Assembly (NCBI GenBank): GCA_030715195.1
Contig: JAUYVI010000001.1
Span: 558,001-622,000 of the forward strand
DNA length: 64,000 nucleotides
From: Dongia sedimenti
Lineage (GTDB): Bacteria > Pseudomonadota > Alphaproteobacteria > Dongiales > Dongiaceae
Direction of reading: 5' to 3'
Part shown: positions 10,129 to 18,235 of the stretch, piece after piece
Numbering within the stretch: the stretch's first letter is position 1
Layout: each line of letters starts with the position of its first letter
The notes under the pieces: generated by a model
Database searches by the model: none
What the model saw: the letters and a program-made list of their open reading frames with translations, nothing else
Told to the model about the DNA's origin: nothing
Position numbers and translations under genes: made by a program

Positions 10129-10966
10129 CGGCGACGCGCGGCTGGCGGGCGTTTCCGCCGCCGGGACCGATTTGGGGGCTTCCGTGGCGGGCGACGTGGT
10201 CATCGATATCCGCAATCTCAGTCTGACGTTCCAGACCGCGGACACCCCGGTCCATGCGCTGAGCGACATCGATTTGCAGGTCAATGCCGGCGAGTTCGTC
10301 TCGCTGATCGGTCCCTCGGGCTGCGGCAAGACCACGCTGATGCGGATCGTCGCCGATCTCGAGCAGCCGACCGGCGGCACCGCCCTGGTCAACGGCATGA
10401 CGCCGCAGGAGGCGCGGCGGAAGCGGGCCTATGGCTACGTGTTCCAGGCGCCGGCGCTCTATCCCTGGCGCAACGTGCTCGGCAACGTGACCCTGCCGCA
10501 CGAGATCTTCGGGCTCTCCAAGGACGAGCGCGAGCAGAAGGCGAAACGCTATCTGGAACTGGTGGGGCTCGCCGGCTTCGAGAAGAAATTTCCCTGGCAG
10601 CTCTCCGGCGGCATGCAGCAGCGGGTCTCGATCGCGCGGGCGCTCAGCTTCGACCCCGCCATCCTGCTGATGGACGAGCCGTTCGGCGCGCTGGACGAGA
10701 TCACCCGCGACCGGATGAACGAGGAGCTGCTCTCGATCTGGCGCAAGACCCGGAAGACCGTGATCTTCGTGACCCATTCGATCGACGAAGCGGTGCTGCT
10801 CTCGACCCGCATCGTGGTGATGAGCGCGCGGCCCGGCCGCATCATCGACGTGATCGACAGCACCCTGCCGCCCGACCGGAGCATCGAGACCCGCGAATCC
10901 CCGGCCGCCCTCGCGCTGGCGCACCGGGTGCGCGAGGGTCTGAAGGCCGGACATTCGTATGACTAG
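10118..10966 (+). CDS. ABC transporter ATPase (NitT/TauT class), probable pyrimidine-type uptake
   Basis: 282 residues. Walker A GPSGCGKTT at 65-73, Q-loop in VFQAPALYPW, signature LSGGMQQR, Walker B AILLMDEP and the H-loop in VTHS are all intact. The amino end carries about 28 extra residues before the ABC domain. It overlaps the carbamoyl hydrolase by 11 bp, which suggests translational coupling. Two permeases and an NMT1-type binding protein follow, so this energises a system for a pathway substrate. Similar sets near ThiY/RibY-like proteins take up thiamine precursors or riboflavin; here the catabolic context favours a pyrimidine. Confidence 0.9.
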   Translation: MPSDGDARLAGVSAAGTDLGASVAGDVVIDIRNLSLTFQTADTPVHALSDIDLQVNAGEFVSLIGPSGCGKTTLMRIVADLEQPTGGTALVNGMTPQEARRKRAYGYVFQAPALYPWRNVLGNVTLPHEIFGLSKDEREQKAKRYLELVGLAGFEKKFPWQLSGGMQQRVSIARALSFDPAILLMDEPFGALDEITRDRMNEELLSIWRKTRKTVIFVTHSIDEAVLLSTRIVVMSARPGRIIDVIDSTLPPDRSIETRESPAALALAHRVREGLKAGHSYD

Positions 10967-10994
10967 CCGGGCTGCGCAGACAGTTGCGGTTTCT

Positions 10995-11155
10995 TCTCCT
11001 CCCCCTTCAGGGGGAGGCGGGTGGGGGCATTGCAGCCGTGATGTTCAAGATCCAGCGTTGGATCTTGGCTGCAGCGTGAATGCCATACCCGGCGCTGGAT
11101 CGAAGCGCGCTCAGGCTGCAATGCCCCCTCCTAACCTCCCCCTGAAGGGGGAGGG
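10995..11155. repeat. GC-rich dyad repeat, family B copy 2
   Basis: Outer arms CTCCTCCCCCTTCAGGGGGA and CCTCCCCCTGAAGGGGGAGG are self-complementary and flank a middle with GTTCAAGATCCAGCGTTGGA and GGCTGCAG/CTGCAA pieces. The same GTTCAAGATCCAGCG block occurs beside the repeat at 5031-5165. It fills the gap between the ATPase and the first permease of one operon. Confidence 0.75.
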
Positions 11156-11175
11156 AAAAGAATGGACGGCTTCGC

Positions 11176-12072
11176 GTGTCTGATATCGCCATCAGCTTCA
11201 TGTCCCCCCGTGGCCGGGTCCTGCCGGTCGCGACCATCGTGGCCGCGATCGTCGTGCTCTGGTACGCGCTGGCGGTGCTGCTGAACTGGCCGCAGGTCAC
11301 GGCCATGATGGCGAATAACGGCCAGACCGGAACGACCCCTGAGATCATCGGTGCCACCTGGTCGATGGAGCGGCCGGTCCTGCCCTCGCCGCATCAGGTG
11401 ATCGCCGAGTTCTGGAAGACCACCTTCGAGGTGGCGCCGTCCAGCAAGCGCTCGCTGCTCTATCACGCCTGGATCACCGCTTCGGCGACCATGCTCGGCT
11501 TCGCCTTCGGCGCGATCCTCGGCATGCTGCTCGCCGCCGGCATCGTGCACGTGCGGACCCTCGACCGCAGCCTGATGCCCTGGATCATCGCCTCGCAGAC
11601 CGTGCCGATCCTGGCGATCGCGCCGATGATCATCGTGATCCTGGGCGCCGTCGGCATGGTCGGGCTGGTGCCGAAGGCGATCATCTCCATGTATCTCTGC
11701 TTCTTCCCGGTCACCATCGGCATGGTGAAGGGGTTGCGCTCGCCGGACGTGCTGCAGCTCGATCTCATGCGCACCTACAGCGCCGGCGATTGGCAGGTGT
11801 TCTGGAAGCTGCGCCTGCCGGCCTCGATCCCGTTCCTGTTCGCCAGCATGAAGGTGGCGATCGCCATCTCTCTCGTCGGCACCATCGTCGGCGAGCTGCC
11901 GACGGGTGCCAGTGGCGGAATCGGCGCGCGGCTGCTCTCCGGCTCCTATTACGGCCAGACCGTGCAGATCTGGTCGGCGCTGCTGATGGCGGCACTGCTC
12001 GGCAGCGTGCTGGTCTACGCGATGGGCGGCATCGAGCGGCTGACCCTGCGCAAGATGGGCGCCCGGGTATGA
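11176..12072 (+). CDS. ABC transporter permease (SsuC/TauC-like)
   Basis: 298 residues from a GTG start. Several membrane segments are visible (PVATIVAAIVVLWYALAVLL, GFAFGAILGMLLAAGIV, ILAIAPMIIVILGAVGMVGL). The cytoplasmic coupling loop of the binding-protein-dependent family is present as DLMRTYSAGDWQVFWKLRLP. A stretch of about 60 polar residues sits between the first and second membrane segments. The stop codon overlaps the next start codon (ATGA at 12069), so this and the following permease are probably made together as a heterodimer. Confidence 0.88.
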   Translation: MSDIAISFMSPRGRVLPVATIVAAIVVLWYALAVLLNWPQVTAMMANNGQTGTTPEIIGATWSMERPVLPSPHQVIAEFWKTTFEVAPSSKRSLLYHAWITASATMLGFAFGAILGMLLAAGIVHVRTLDRSLMPWIIASQTVPILAIAPMIIVILGAVGMVGLVPKAIISMYLCFFPVTIGMVKGLRSPDVLQLDLMRTYSAGDWQVFWKLRLPASIPFLFASMKVAIAISLVGTIVGELPTGASGGIGARLLSGSYYGQTVQIWSALLMAALLGSVLVYAMGGIERLTLRKMGARV

Positions 12073-13241
12073 GGGGTCGCTTCGCCACCTATCTGCCGCT
12101 GCGCTTCATTGCGTCGCTCTGCATCATCTTCAGCTTCTGGATGCCGCTCGGCACCTATGATGCCGACCTCATCTTTTGGAACGCATTTCCATCGGCCGTC
12201 GCCACGATGCTTATCTGCCTCGGCTGTCTCGCCGTGGCACCCTGGGTGGCCCTACGGCTGATCGGGCTGAGCGTCAGCGCGGCGACATTGATCTTGCTGC
12301 CGACCGCGGAGAGCTTCGGAGGCCTTGAGAACTTGCTCAATCAACTGTTGGGTCTCGGGAGCGAGCCCGCCTTGTTCCAGATGGGCCTCTCGGCAAGTGG
12401 CTTCTGGTTGGCGTTGATCGGCATCGCATTGTTCACCTGGATCGTGATGGCAGATCTCGCCGCCATGCCGCGCAACCGCTGGCGCGACATCGCGATTCCG
12501 CTGATCTTCGGCCTGCTGCTGGTCTATCTCTGGCAAGCGATCGTCATTGGCTTCGCCGTGCCGAAAGTGTTGCTGCCCGCACCGGCCGCGATCGCCCAAG
12601 CCATCCGCAACGGCGCCGCCACGCTGGCCGACGATTTCGCGCAGACCTTCCTGAAATCCGTTCTGGCCGGCTTCGTCATCGGCAATGCCATCGGTTTCGC
12701 AACGGCGCTGCTCGCCGATCGTTATCCGTTCCTGCAGCGCGGGCTGCTGCCGTTGGGCAATTTCGCCAGCGCCGTGCCGATCATCGGCATCGCGCCGATC
12801 ATGGTCATGTGGTTCGGCTTCGGCTGGGAGTCGAAGTCGGCGGTGGTCGTGCTGATGATCTTCTTCCCAATGCTGGTGAACACGCTGGCCGGCCTCAATG
12901 CCGCGGACCGCATGTCGCTCGACCTGATGCGCTCCTATGGCGCCGGATATGTGCAGACCCTGCTGAAGCTGCGGCTGCCGATGGCGCTGCCCTTCATCTT
13001 CAATGCCCTGAAGATCAACTCGACCCTGGCGCTGATCGGCGCCATCGTCGCCGAGTTCTTCGGCTCGCCGACCGCGGGCATGGGCTTCCGCATCAACATC
13101 GAGAACGCCCGCATGGGCCTCGATGTGGTCTGGGCCACCATTGCCGTCGCCGCGGTTGCCGGATCGGCGTTCTACGGCATCCTCGCGCTTCTGGAGCGCG
13201 CTTTCACCTTCTGGCATCCTTCCTATCGGGCACAAAATTGA
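12069..13241 (+). CDS. ABC transporter permease with extended hydrophobic amino end
   Basis: 390 residues, about 100 to 130 longer than common SsuC/TauC permeases. The first 150 residues hold around four additional hydrophobic segments (e.g. FIASLCIIFSFWMPLG, AVATMLICLGCLAVAPWVAL). The usual permease core follows, with the coupling loop DLMRSYGAGYVQTLLKLRLP near residue 290. It starts inside the stop of the previous permease and ends 20 bp before the binding-protein gene. Such extended permeases are reported in some riboflavin/thiamine-precursor systems, but the ligand is not evident from the sequence. Confidence 0.87.
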   Translation: MRGRFATYLPLRFIASLCIIFSFWMPLGTYDADLIFWNAFPSAVATMLICLGCLAVAPWVALRLIGLSVSAATLILLPTAESFGGLENLLNQLLGLGSEPALFQMGLSASGFWLALIGIALFTWIVMADLAAMPRNRWRDIAIPLIFGLLLVYLWQAIVIGFAVPKVLLPAPAAIAQAIRNGAATLADDFAQTFLKSVLAGFVIGNAIGFATALLADRYPFLQRGLLPLGNFASAVPIIGIAPIMVMWFGFGWESKSAVVVLMIFFPMLVNTLAGLNAADRMSLDLMRSYGAGYVQTLLKLRLPMALPFIFNALKINSTLALIGAIVAEFFGSPTAGMGFRINIENARMGLDVVWATIAVAAVAGSAFYGILALLERAFTFWHPSYRAQN

Positions 13242-13261
13242 ACTTGAAACAGGAGAGGCAA

Positions 13262-14284
13262 ATGAAACTGACCCAATTGAATTTAACTGGGAAATTCGGC
13301 GCAGCTGCGACCGCGATCGCGCTCTGCATGGCCGCCACCGCCGCGAACGCCGCCGACGCGCTGACCCTGCAGTTGAAGTGGGTCACCCAGGCGCAGTTCG
13401 CCGGCTATTACGTCGCCAAGGCCAAGGGCTTCTACGACGCCGAAGGGCTCGACGTCACGATCAAGGCCGGCGGCCCCGACGTGAACCCGAGCCAGGTGAT
13501 CGCCGGCGGCGGCGCCGATGTCGTCGTCGATTGGATGCCCTCGGCGCTCGCCACCCGCGAGAAGGGCGTGCCGCTGGTCAACATCGCCCAGGTGTTCCAG
13601 AAGTCCGGGCTGATGCTGACCTGCCGCAAGGACAGCGGCATCAAGTCGCCCGCGGATTTCAAGGATAAGACCCTCGGCGTCTGGTTCGGCGGCAACGAGT
13701 ATCCGTTCCTGAACTGGATGAACAAGCTGGGTCTCAAGACCGACGGCAGCGCCGGCGGCGTCAAGGTGCTGAAGCAGGGCTTCAACGTCGATCCGATCCT
13801 GCAGAAGCAGGCCGACTGCATCTCGACCATGACCTACAATGAGTATTGGCAGATCATCGAGAGCGGCCAGCTCAAAGCCGACGACCTCGTCACCTTCAAG
13901 TACGAGGACGAGGGCGTGGCGACGCTCGAGGACGGGCTCTACACGCTGGATGCCTCGCTGAAGGATCCCGCCAAGGTCGCGAAGCTGGCCAAGTTCCTGA
14001 AGGCCTCGATGAAAGGCTGGGAGTACGCCGCCGCGCATCAGGACGAGGCGGTGAAGATCGTGCTCGACAATGACGAGAGCGGCGCCCAGACCGAGGGCCA
14101 CCAGAAGACCATGATGCAGGAGATCGCCAAGCTGGTCGGCGAGAATCCGAAGGGCACCGGCTATCTCGACGAGGCGGCCTACGAGCGCACCGTGAAGACC
14201 CTGATGACCGGCGGCTCCGATCCGGTGATCAGCAAGGCCCCGGAAGGCGCCTGGACTCACGCCGTGATCGACGCCGCGAAATAA
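13262..14284 (+). CDS. NMT1/ThiY-type periplasmic substrate-binding protein
   Basis: 340 residues with a cleavable signal peptide (hydrophobic run AATAIALCMAATAANA, ending near residue 30). The mature start LTLQLKWVTQAQFAGYYVAK is typical of the NMT1/ThiY/RibY family, which binds pyrimidine-like or isoalloxazine-like ligands. Two further family patches are VIAGGGADVVVDWMPSAL and KDKTLGVWFGGNEYPF. The ribosome site is AGGAGAGG. It is the last gene of the pre/hyd operon and is followed by a strong terminator. I infer that it delivers a pyrimidine for PreT/PreA; a thiamine precursor is the alternative. Confidence 0.88.
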   Translation: MKLTQLNLTGKFGAAATAIALCMAATAANAADALTLQLKWVTQAQFAGYYVAKAKGFYDAEGLDVTIKAGGPDVNPSQVIAGGGADVVVDWMPSALATREKGVPLVNIAQVFQKSGLMLTCRKDSGIKSPADFKDKTLGVWFGGNEYPFLNWMNKLGLKTDGSAGGVKVLKQGFNVDPILQKQADCISTMTYNEYWQIIESGQLKADDLVTFKYEDEGVATLEDGLYTLDASLKDPAKVAKLAKFLKASMKGWEYAAAHQDEAVKIVLDNDESGAQTEGHQKTMMQEIAKLVGENPKGTGYLDEAAYERTVKTLMTGGSDPVISKAPEGAWTHAVIDAAK

Positions 14285-14306
14285 GCCGCGTCGCCTGGCT
14301 TACAGC

Positions 14307-14339
14307 AGCCCCGGCCGCGCCTTCGGCCGGGGCTTTTTT
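14307..14339 (+). terminator. Rho-independent terminator after the pyrimidine operon
   Basis: Perfect 11-bp stem AGCCCCGGCCG / CGGCCGGGGCT with a 6-nt loop, followed directly by a run of T. It lies 22 bp after the binding-protein stop codon and ends the plus-strand run that began at preT. Confidence 0.92.
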
Positions 14340-14515
14340 CATCGAAAACTTCAGGGAAAATTAGCCGTAAATCCGCGGCTTCGAGCGGCATTCGGTCGCA
14401 CGTCCTCGTCCCGATTTTAAAGCTTCCGCAACTTATATGATTGATGATTGCCGCCATGGACCGATGCGTTGTGCCCAGGTGGGCGCCGCCGGTCGCTTCG
14501 AATGGAGACCGTATC

Positions 14516-14644
14516 ATGGAGCCGATTTTTCTTGGGGCGGTGTTCGCAATCATGTGGCTTTCGGGGAGCCTGCTCGCCGACGACCTCGAGACCCTGCGCG
14601 CGACCGAGCGCCGCCTGGAGCGCTGCCCGCCGCACGTCCGCTGA
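14516..14644 (+). CDS. Small putative membrane protein (42 aa)
   Basis: Begins MEPIFLGAVFAIMWLSGSLL, one hydrophobic segment, then a charged tail (DDLETLRATERRLE) ending in PPHVR. A GGAGACCGTATC ribosome-site-like stretch precedes the ATG. It stands alone between the terminator and the inositol transporter, in a stretch otherwise without firm genes. I do not recognise it. It could be a chance frame, but the hydrophobic/charged split and the ribosome site are in its favour. Confidence 0.4.
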   Translation: MEPIFLGAVFAIMWLSGSLLADDLETLRATERRLERCPPHVR

Positions 14645-14754
14645 TCGTCCCGATCGCGTCAGCGTGACGTCGCGAGCCCGTATCTGATCCGGCGTTAAGC
14701 GGTTGCCGCATCGCCAGATCCACTCCGATCGCGCCAAGACCCTGCGCCTGTGCT

Positions 14755-14965
14755 TCCGCACGGTCCTCGATCCGTAGCGGATCCAGTGTTTCGCGCGGCG
14801 CCACGCGGCGTCGTCCGGCGGCAGCACGGGATTTCGATCTCGCGCCAGCTGCGGGAACTCCTGCGCCTCTCCCTCATCCACCGCATCGATCCCGCCACCT
14901 ATAAGCGCACCATCTCTATGACGCGCCGATCGGCTTCGGCGTCGCGGCTCCTCCGTCATCTCCGG
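14755..14965 (+). pseudogene. Possible remnant of a sugar-transfer/ATP-grasp-type gene
   Basis: One frame reads HGISISRQLRELLRLSLIHR followed by IDPATYKRTIS, and an adjacent frame continues LYDAPIGFG. A similar pattern (arginine/leucine-rich helix, then a TYY..RLY motif) occurs near the amino ends of some alphaproteobacterial ATP-grasp and sugar-transfer-associated proteins. The frame breaks within the motif and nothing intact follows, so I read it as a decayed fragment. This is recalled similarity, not a search result, so confidence is low. The rest of 14645-15054 holds nothing that I can support. Confidence 0.22.
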
Positions 14966-15054
14966 GCGGCTGAAAGCTTGCTGAACGAACCGCGGCACTG
15001 ACCGCTCTCCGGACCGGCCTGAAACCCGCCCCCGCCAGGCGCGTTTGGCGAAAT

Positions 15055-15068
15055 GGAATAATTATTCC
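15055..15068. promoter_or_regulatory. GGAA-N6-TTCC palindrome, candidate IolR operator
   Basis: GGAATAATTATTCC, a perfect 14-bp palindrome in an AT-rich patch 180 bp before the inositol-transporter binding-protein gene. The RpiR-family inositol repressor IolR of Sinorhizobium has been linked to a GGAA-N6-TTCC motif, which this fits exactly. An RpiR-type gene lies nearby at 19379. The remaining 15069-15247 is a GC-rich leader in which I see no gene. Confidence 0.65.
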
Positions 15069-15247
15069 GATTGATGCCTAGATGTGAAATCGGTATTCTG
15101 TGGCCTCAAGCGAACCGCGCCAAGGCCTTGAGGGATCGATCTCCCGGGATTGGCCGCGGCGGGCGGAGAGCGGCCAGGACGGCCAAACGGCGGCCCTGAG
15201 ATCCCGGTTCAAGGGACCAGAGGCCGGCGGCAACTTGGGAGGACAGA

Positions 15248-16204
15248 ATGAAAACCGGAATTGTACGCAGACTGTTTCTGGGCGCCGCCTTGGCGCTCCC
15301 GATGCTGGGCGGCGCCGCGGTGGCGCAGGCGGACGGCGAGCACTTCGTCTTCGTCAGCCATTCCCCGGATTCCGATTCCTGGTGGAACGTCATCAAGAAC
15401 TCGCTGAAGGATGCCGAGAAGGACTTCGGCGTGAAGGTCGACTTCCGTAACCCGCCGAACGGCGACCTCGCCGACATGGCGCGCATCATCGAGCAGGCGA
15501 CCGCGCAGAAGCCGGCCGGCATCATCTCCACGATCGCCGATTACAGCGTGCTCGAAGGCCCGCTGAAGGCGGCGATGGCCAAGGGTATCCCGGTGATCAC
15601 CGTCAATTCGGGGACCGCCGCGGAATCGAAGAAGCTCGGCGCGCTGATGCATATCGGCCAGCCGGAATACGATGCCGGCAAGGGTGCGGGCGAGCGCGCC
15701 AAGGCCGCGGGCGTCACCAAGTTCCTCTGCGTCAACCACTACATCACCAACAACGCCTCGGTGGAGCGCTGCCAGGGCTATGCCGACGGCCTCGGCGTGA
15801 AACTCGGCGACCAGATGGTCGATTCCGGCATGGATCCGACCGACGTCTACAACCGGGTGAAGGCCTATCTCACGTCGCATCCCGACACCGACGGCATCCT
15901 GACCCTCGGGCCCAACTCGGCCGATCCGGTGATCAAGCTCCTGAAGGACACCAAGAGCGCGTCCAAGTACAAGAGCTTCATCAGCTTCGATCTCGATGCC
16001 GATATCAGCAACGCGATCAAGGACGGCACGATGGAATCCGCGATCGACCAGCAGCCCTACCTGCAGGGCTATCTCAGCGTCGCCTTCCTGGTGAAGTACG
16101 TGCGGCTCGGCGTGATCCCGGCCAACAACGTCAACACCGGCCCGGGCTTCGTGACCAAGGCGAACATCGGCCTGGTCGAGAAGTACGCCGGCGAGTACCG
16201 CTGA
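15248..16204 (+). CDS. Periplasmic sugar-binding protein, probably for myo-inositol
   Basis: 318 residues, signal peptide ending near VAQA (residue 27). The type-1 periplasmic binding fold is evident: HFVFVSHSPDSDSWWNVIKN at the start, GIISTIADYSVL, GIPVITVNSGT and DGILTLGPNSADPVI. The GGGAGGACAG ribosome site is strong. It heads an operon with permease and ATPase genes, next to iolG and an RpiR regulator, so inositol or a related cyclitol is the likely ligand. A GGAA-N6-TTCC palindrome lies upstream. Confidence 0.88.
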   Translation: MKTGIVRRLFLGAALALPMLGGAAVAQADGEHFVFVSHSPDSDSWWNVIKNSLKDAEKDFGVKVDFRNPPNGDLADMARIIEQATAQKPAGIISTIADYSVLEGPLKAAMAKGIPVITVNSGTAAESKKLGALMHIGQPEYDAGKGAGERAKAAGVTKFLCVNHYITNNASVERCQGYADGLGVKLGDQMVDSGMDPTDVYNRVKAYLTSHPDTDGILTLGPNSADPVIKLLKDTKSASKYKSFISFDLDADISNAIKDGTMESAIDQQPYLQGYLSVAFLVKYVRLGVIPANNVNTGPGFVTKANIGLVEKYAGEYR

Positions 16205-16233
16205 GCCCGACGCAACCAGACTGCTGAACCGAC

Positions 16234-16261
16234 GAGCGGGCGTCCGGAAGGGCGCCCGCTC
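16234..16261 (+). other. Intercistronic hairpin after the binding-protein gene
   Basis: GAGCGGGCG and CGCCCGCTC form a perfect 9-bp stem around a 10-nt loop, 30 bp after the stop codon and without a T-run. Such hairpins behind binding-protein genes commonly protect the 5' message and raise binding protein over membrane parts; that role is inferred here. Confidence 0.6.
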
Positions 16262-16283
16262 CAGTTCAGGGAGACCCCAGCCC

Positions 16284-17426
16284 ATGGCCGACGTTCCGGC
16301 AGCCGAAAAGACGGCGCAATCCGAGCAAATCCTGCAGAAGACCCGCGACGAGCGGATGAAGCGCCAGACCCGCGGACGCAAGTTCCTGCAGCATCCCGAG
16401 TTCGGCGCGCTGGCCGGCGTCATCCTGGTCTTCATCTTCTTCGGCGTCACCGCCGGGGACAGCGGCATGTTCGCCCCCGACGGCGTGCTCAACTGGAGCA
16501 CGGTCAGCGCCCAGCTGATCCTGATCGCCTGCGCGGCCGCCTTGCTGATGATCGGCGGCGAGTTCGACCTGTCGGTCGGCTCGATGATCGGCTTCGCCGG
16601 CATGATGATTGCGATCCCGATGGTCTATTTCGGCTGGTCGGCGCTCGCCAGCACGCTGTTCGCCTTCGCCGGCGCGTTGGCGGTCGGATTCCTGAACGGC
16701 TGGATCGTGGTCCGCACCCGCCTGCCGTCGTTCATCGTGACCCTGGCTTCGCTCTACATTCTGCGCGGCCTCACCATCGCGCTCTCGATCGTGTTCTCCA
16801 ACCGGACCATCGTCTCCGGCGTGAAGGAGGCGGCGGGCGACAGCATCATCCCGGCGCTGTTCTCCGGCATCGCCTTCCGCCCGCTGTTCGTCTGGTTCGC
16901 CGAGATCGGCGTGTTCGACAAGCTCGCGGATGGCACCCCCGCGGTGCAGGGCGTGCCGGCGGTCATCCTCTGGGCGCTCGGCCTCGCCTTCATCGCCCAC
17001 GTGATCCTGACCCGGACCCGGGTCGGCAACTGGATCTTCGCCGCCGGCGGCGACGCCAATGCGGCCCGCAATGTCGGCGTGCCGGTCACCCGGGTGAAGA
17101 TCGCGCTGTTCATGTTCACCGCCTTCTGCGCCACCGTCTATGCGACGAACCAGATCTTCGAGTTCGGCTCCGCCGCCTCCGACCGCGGCCTGCTCAAGGA
17201 GTTCGAGGCGATCATCGCCGCGGTGATCGGCGGCTGCCTCCTGACCGGCGGCTACGGCTCGATCGTCGGCGCCTGCTTCGGCGCGCTGATCTTCGGCGTG
17301 GTGCAGATGGGCATCCTGTTCACCGGCGTGCCGAACGACTGGTTCCGGGTGTTCCTCGGCGCCATGCTGCTGACCGCGGTGCTGTTCAACAACATGATCC
17401 GTCGCCGCGTCACGGGGGAGCGCTGA
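16284..17426 (+). CDS. Sugar-type ABC permease, probable inositol uptake
   Basis: 380 residues. The first 50 are cytoplasmic and charged (many Lys/Arg, including [10 protein letters not shown]), followed by eight or more membrane segments. The RbsC-family block [20 protein letters not shown] (about 95-114) and the loop [20 protein letters not shown] are clear. GGGAGACC precedes the start. Its stop lies 1 nt before the ATPase start, so expression of the two is tightly tied. The single permease gene implies a homodimeric channel. Confidence 0.9.
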   Translation: MADVPAAEKTAQSEQILQKTRDERMKRQTRGRKFLQHPEFGALAGVILVFIFFGVTAGDSGMFAPDGVLNWSTVSAQLILIACAAALLMIGGEFDLSVGSMIGFAGMMIAIPMVYFGWSALASTLFAFAGALAVGFLNGWIVVRTRLPSFIVTLASLYILRGLTIALSIVFSNRTIVSGVKEAAGDSIIPALFSGIAFRPLFVWFAEIGVFDKLADGTPAVQGVPAVILWALGLAFIAHVILTRTRVGNWIFAAGGDANAARNVGVPVTRVKIALFMFTAFCATVYATNQIFEFGSAASDRGLLKEFEAIIAAVIGGCLLTGGYGSIVGACFGALIFGVVQMGILFTGVPNDWFRVFLGAMLLTAVLFNNMIRRRVTGER

Positions 17427-17427
17427 G

Positions 17428-18228
17428 ATGGCCGCCGCCGAACAGACGCACCAGGACCGTCCGCTGATCGAGGTGAAGGACGTCACCAAGTTCTTCGGCC
17501 CGGTCGTCGCATTGACCGGCGTCTCGATGACGGTCAATGCCCGCGAGGTGCATTGCCTGCTGGGCGATAACGGCGCCGGCAAGTCGACCCTGATCAAGAC
17601 GCTCTCCGGCGTCTACCAGCCGTCGGAGGGCGAGATCCGGGTCGAGGGCGCGCCGGCCCGGTTCACCAACCCGCGCGATGCGCTCGATGCCGGCGTGGCG
17701 ACGGTGTTCCAGGATCTCGCCATGATCCCGCTGCTCTCGATCACCCGGAACTTCTTCATGGGCCGCGAGCCGGCCAAGCGGAAAGGCCCGTTCGCCTTCA
17801 TCGACATGAAGCACGCCGATGCCGTCACCCGCGAGGAGATGAAGAAGATCGGCATCGACATCCGCGATCCGCAACAGGCGGTCGGCACGCTGTCCGGCGG
17901 CGAGCGGCAATGCGTCGCGATCGCCCGCGCGGTCTATTTCGGCGCCAAGGTGCTGATCCTCGACGAGCCGACCTCGGCTTTGGGCGTAGCACAGACCTCG
18001 ATGGTGCTGAAATACGTCCGCCAGGTGCGCGCCCGCGGCCTCGGGGTCATCTTCATCACCCACAATGTCCGCCACGCCTATGCGGTCGGCGATCGCTTCA
18101 CCATCCTGAACCGCGGCAAGACCATGGGCACGTTCGCGAAGTCCGAAATCTCCTTGGATGCGCTGCAGACCATGATGGCCGGCGACAAGGAGTTGCAGGA
18201 CCTGGCGGAGCTCGAGGGCACGATCTAG
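17428..18228 (+). CDS. Sugar-type ABC transporter ATPase, single-domain
   Basis: 266 residues with one nucleotide-binding domain: Walker [10 protein letters not shown] at 46-54, signature LSGGERQ at 155-161, and Walker B VLILDE at 175-180. Most ribose- and inositol-type systems use a fused double ATPase of about 500 residues. A single domain, as in FrcA-type fructose systems, implies a homodimer. It is the last gene of the transporter operon and converges on iolG with a 7-bp gap. Confidence 0.9.
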   Translation: MAAAEQTHQDRPLIEVKDVTKFFGPVVALTGVSMTVNAREVHCLLGDNGAGKSTLIKTLSGVYQPSEGEIRVEGAPARFTNPRDALDAGVATVFQDLAMIPLLSITRNFFMGREPAKRKGPFAFIDMKHADAVTREEMKKIGIDIRDPQQAVGTLSGGERQCVAIARAVYFGAKVLILDEPTSALGVAQTSMVLKYVRQVRARGLGVIFITHNVRHAYAVGDRFTILNRGKTMGTFAKSEISLDALQTMMAGDKELQDLAELEGTI

Positions 18229-18235
18229 CGCGGCG

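Noticed and set aside
10967-11175. Riboflavin or thiamine riboswitch before the permease genes
   Set aside because: The stretch is explained by a dyad repeat related to 5031-5165; I see no conserved THI- or RFN-box core.
14417-14998. Minus-strand gene in the gap before the inositol transporter
   Set aside because: The translation is Arg-rich without structure, lacks a ribosome site and overlaps better-supported elements on the other strand.
16266-17597. Minus-strand open frame of about 440 codons
   Set aside because: Antisense to the inositol permease; Asp/Arg/Glu-rich without any fold pattern.
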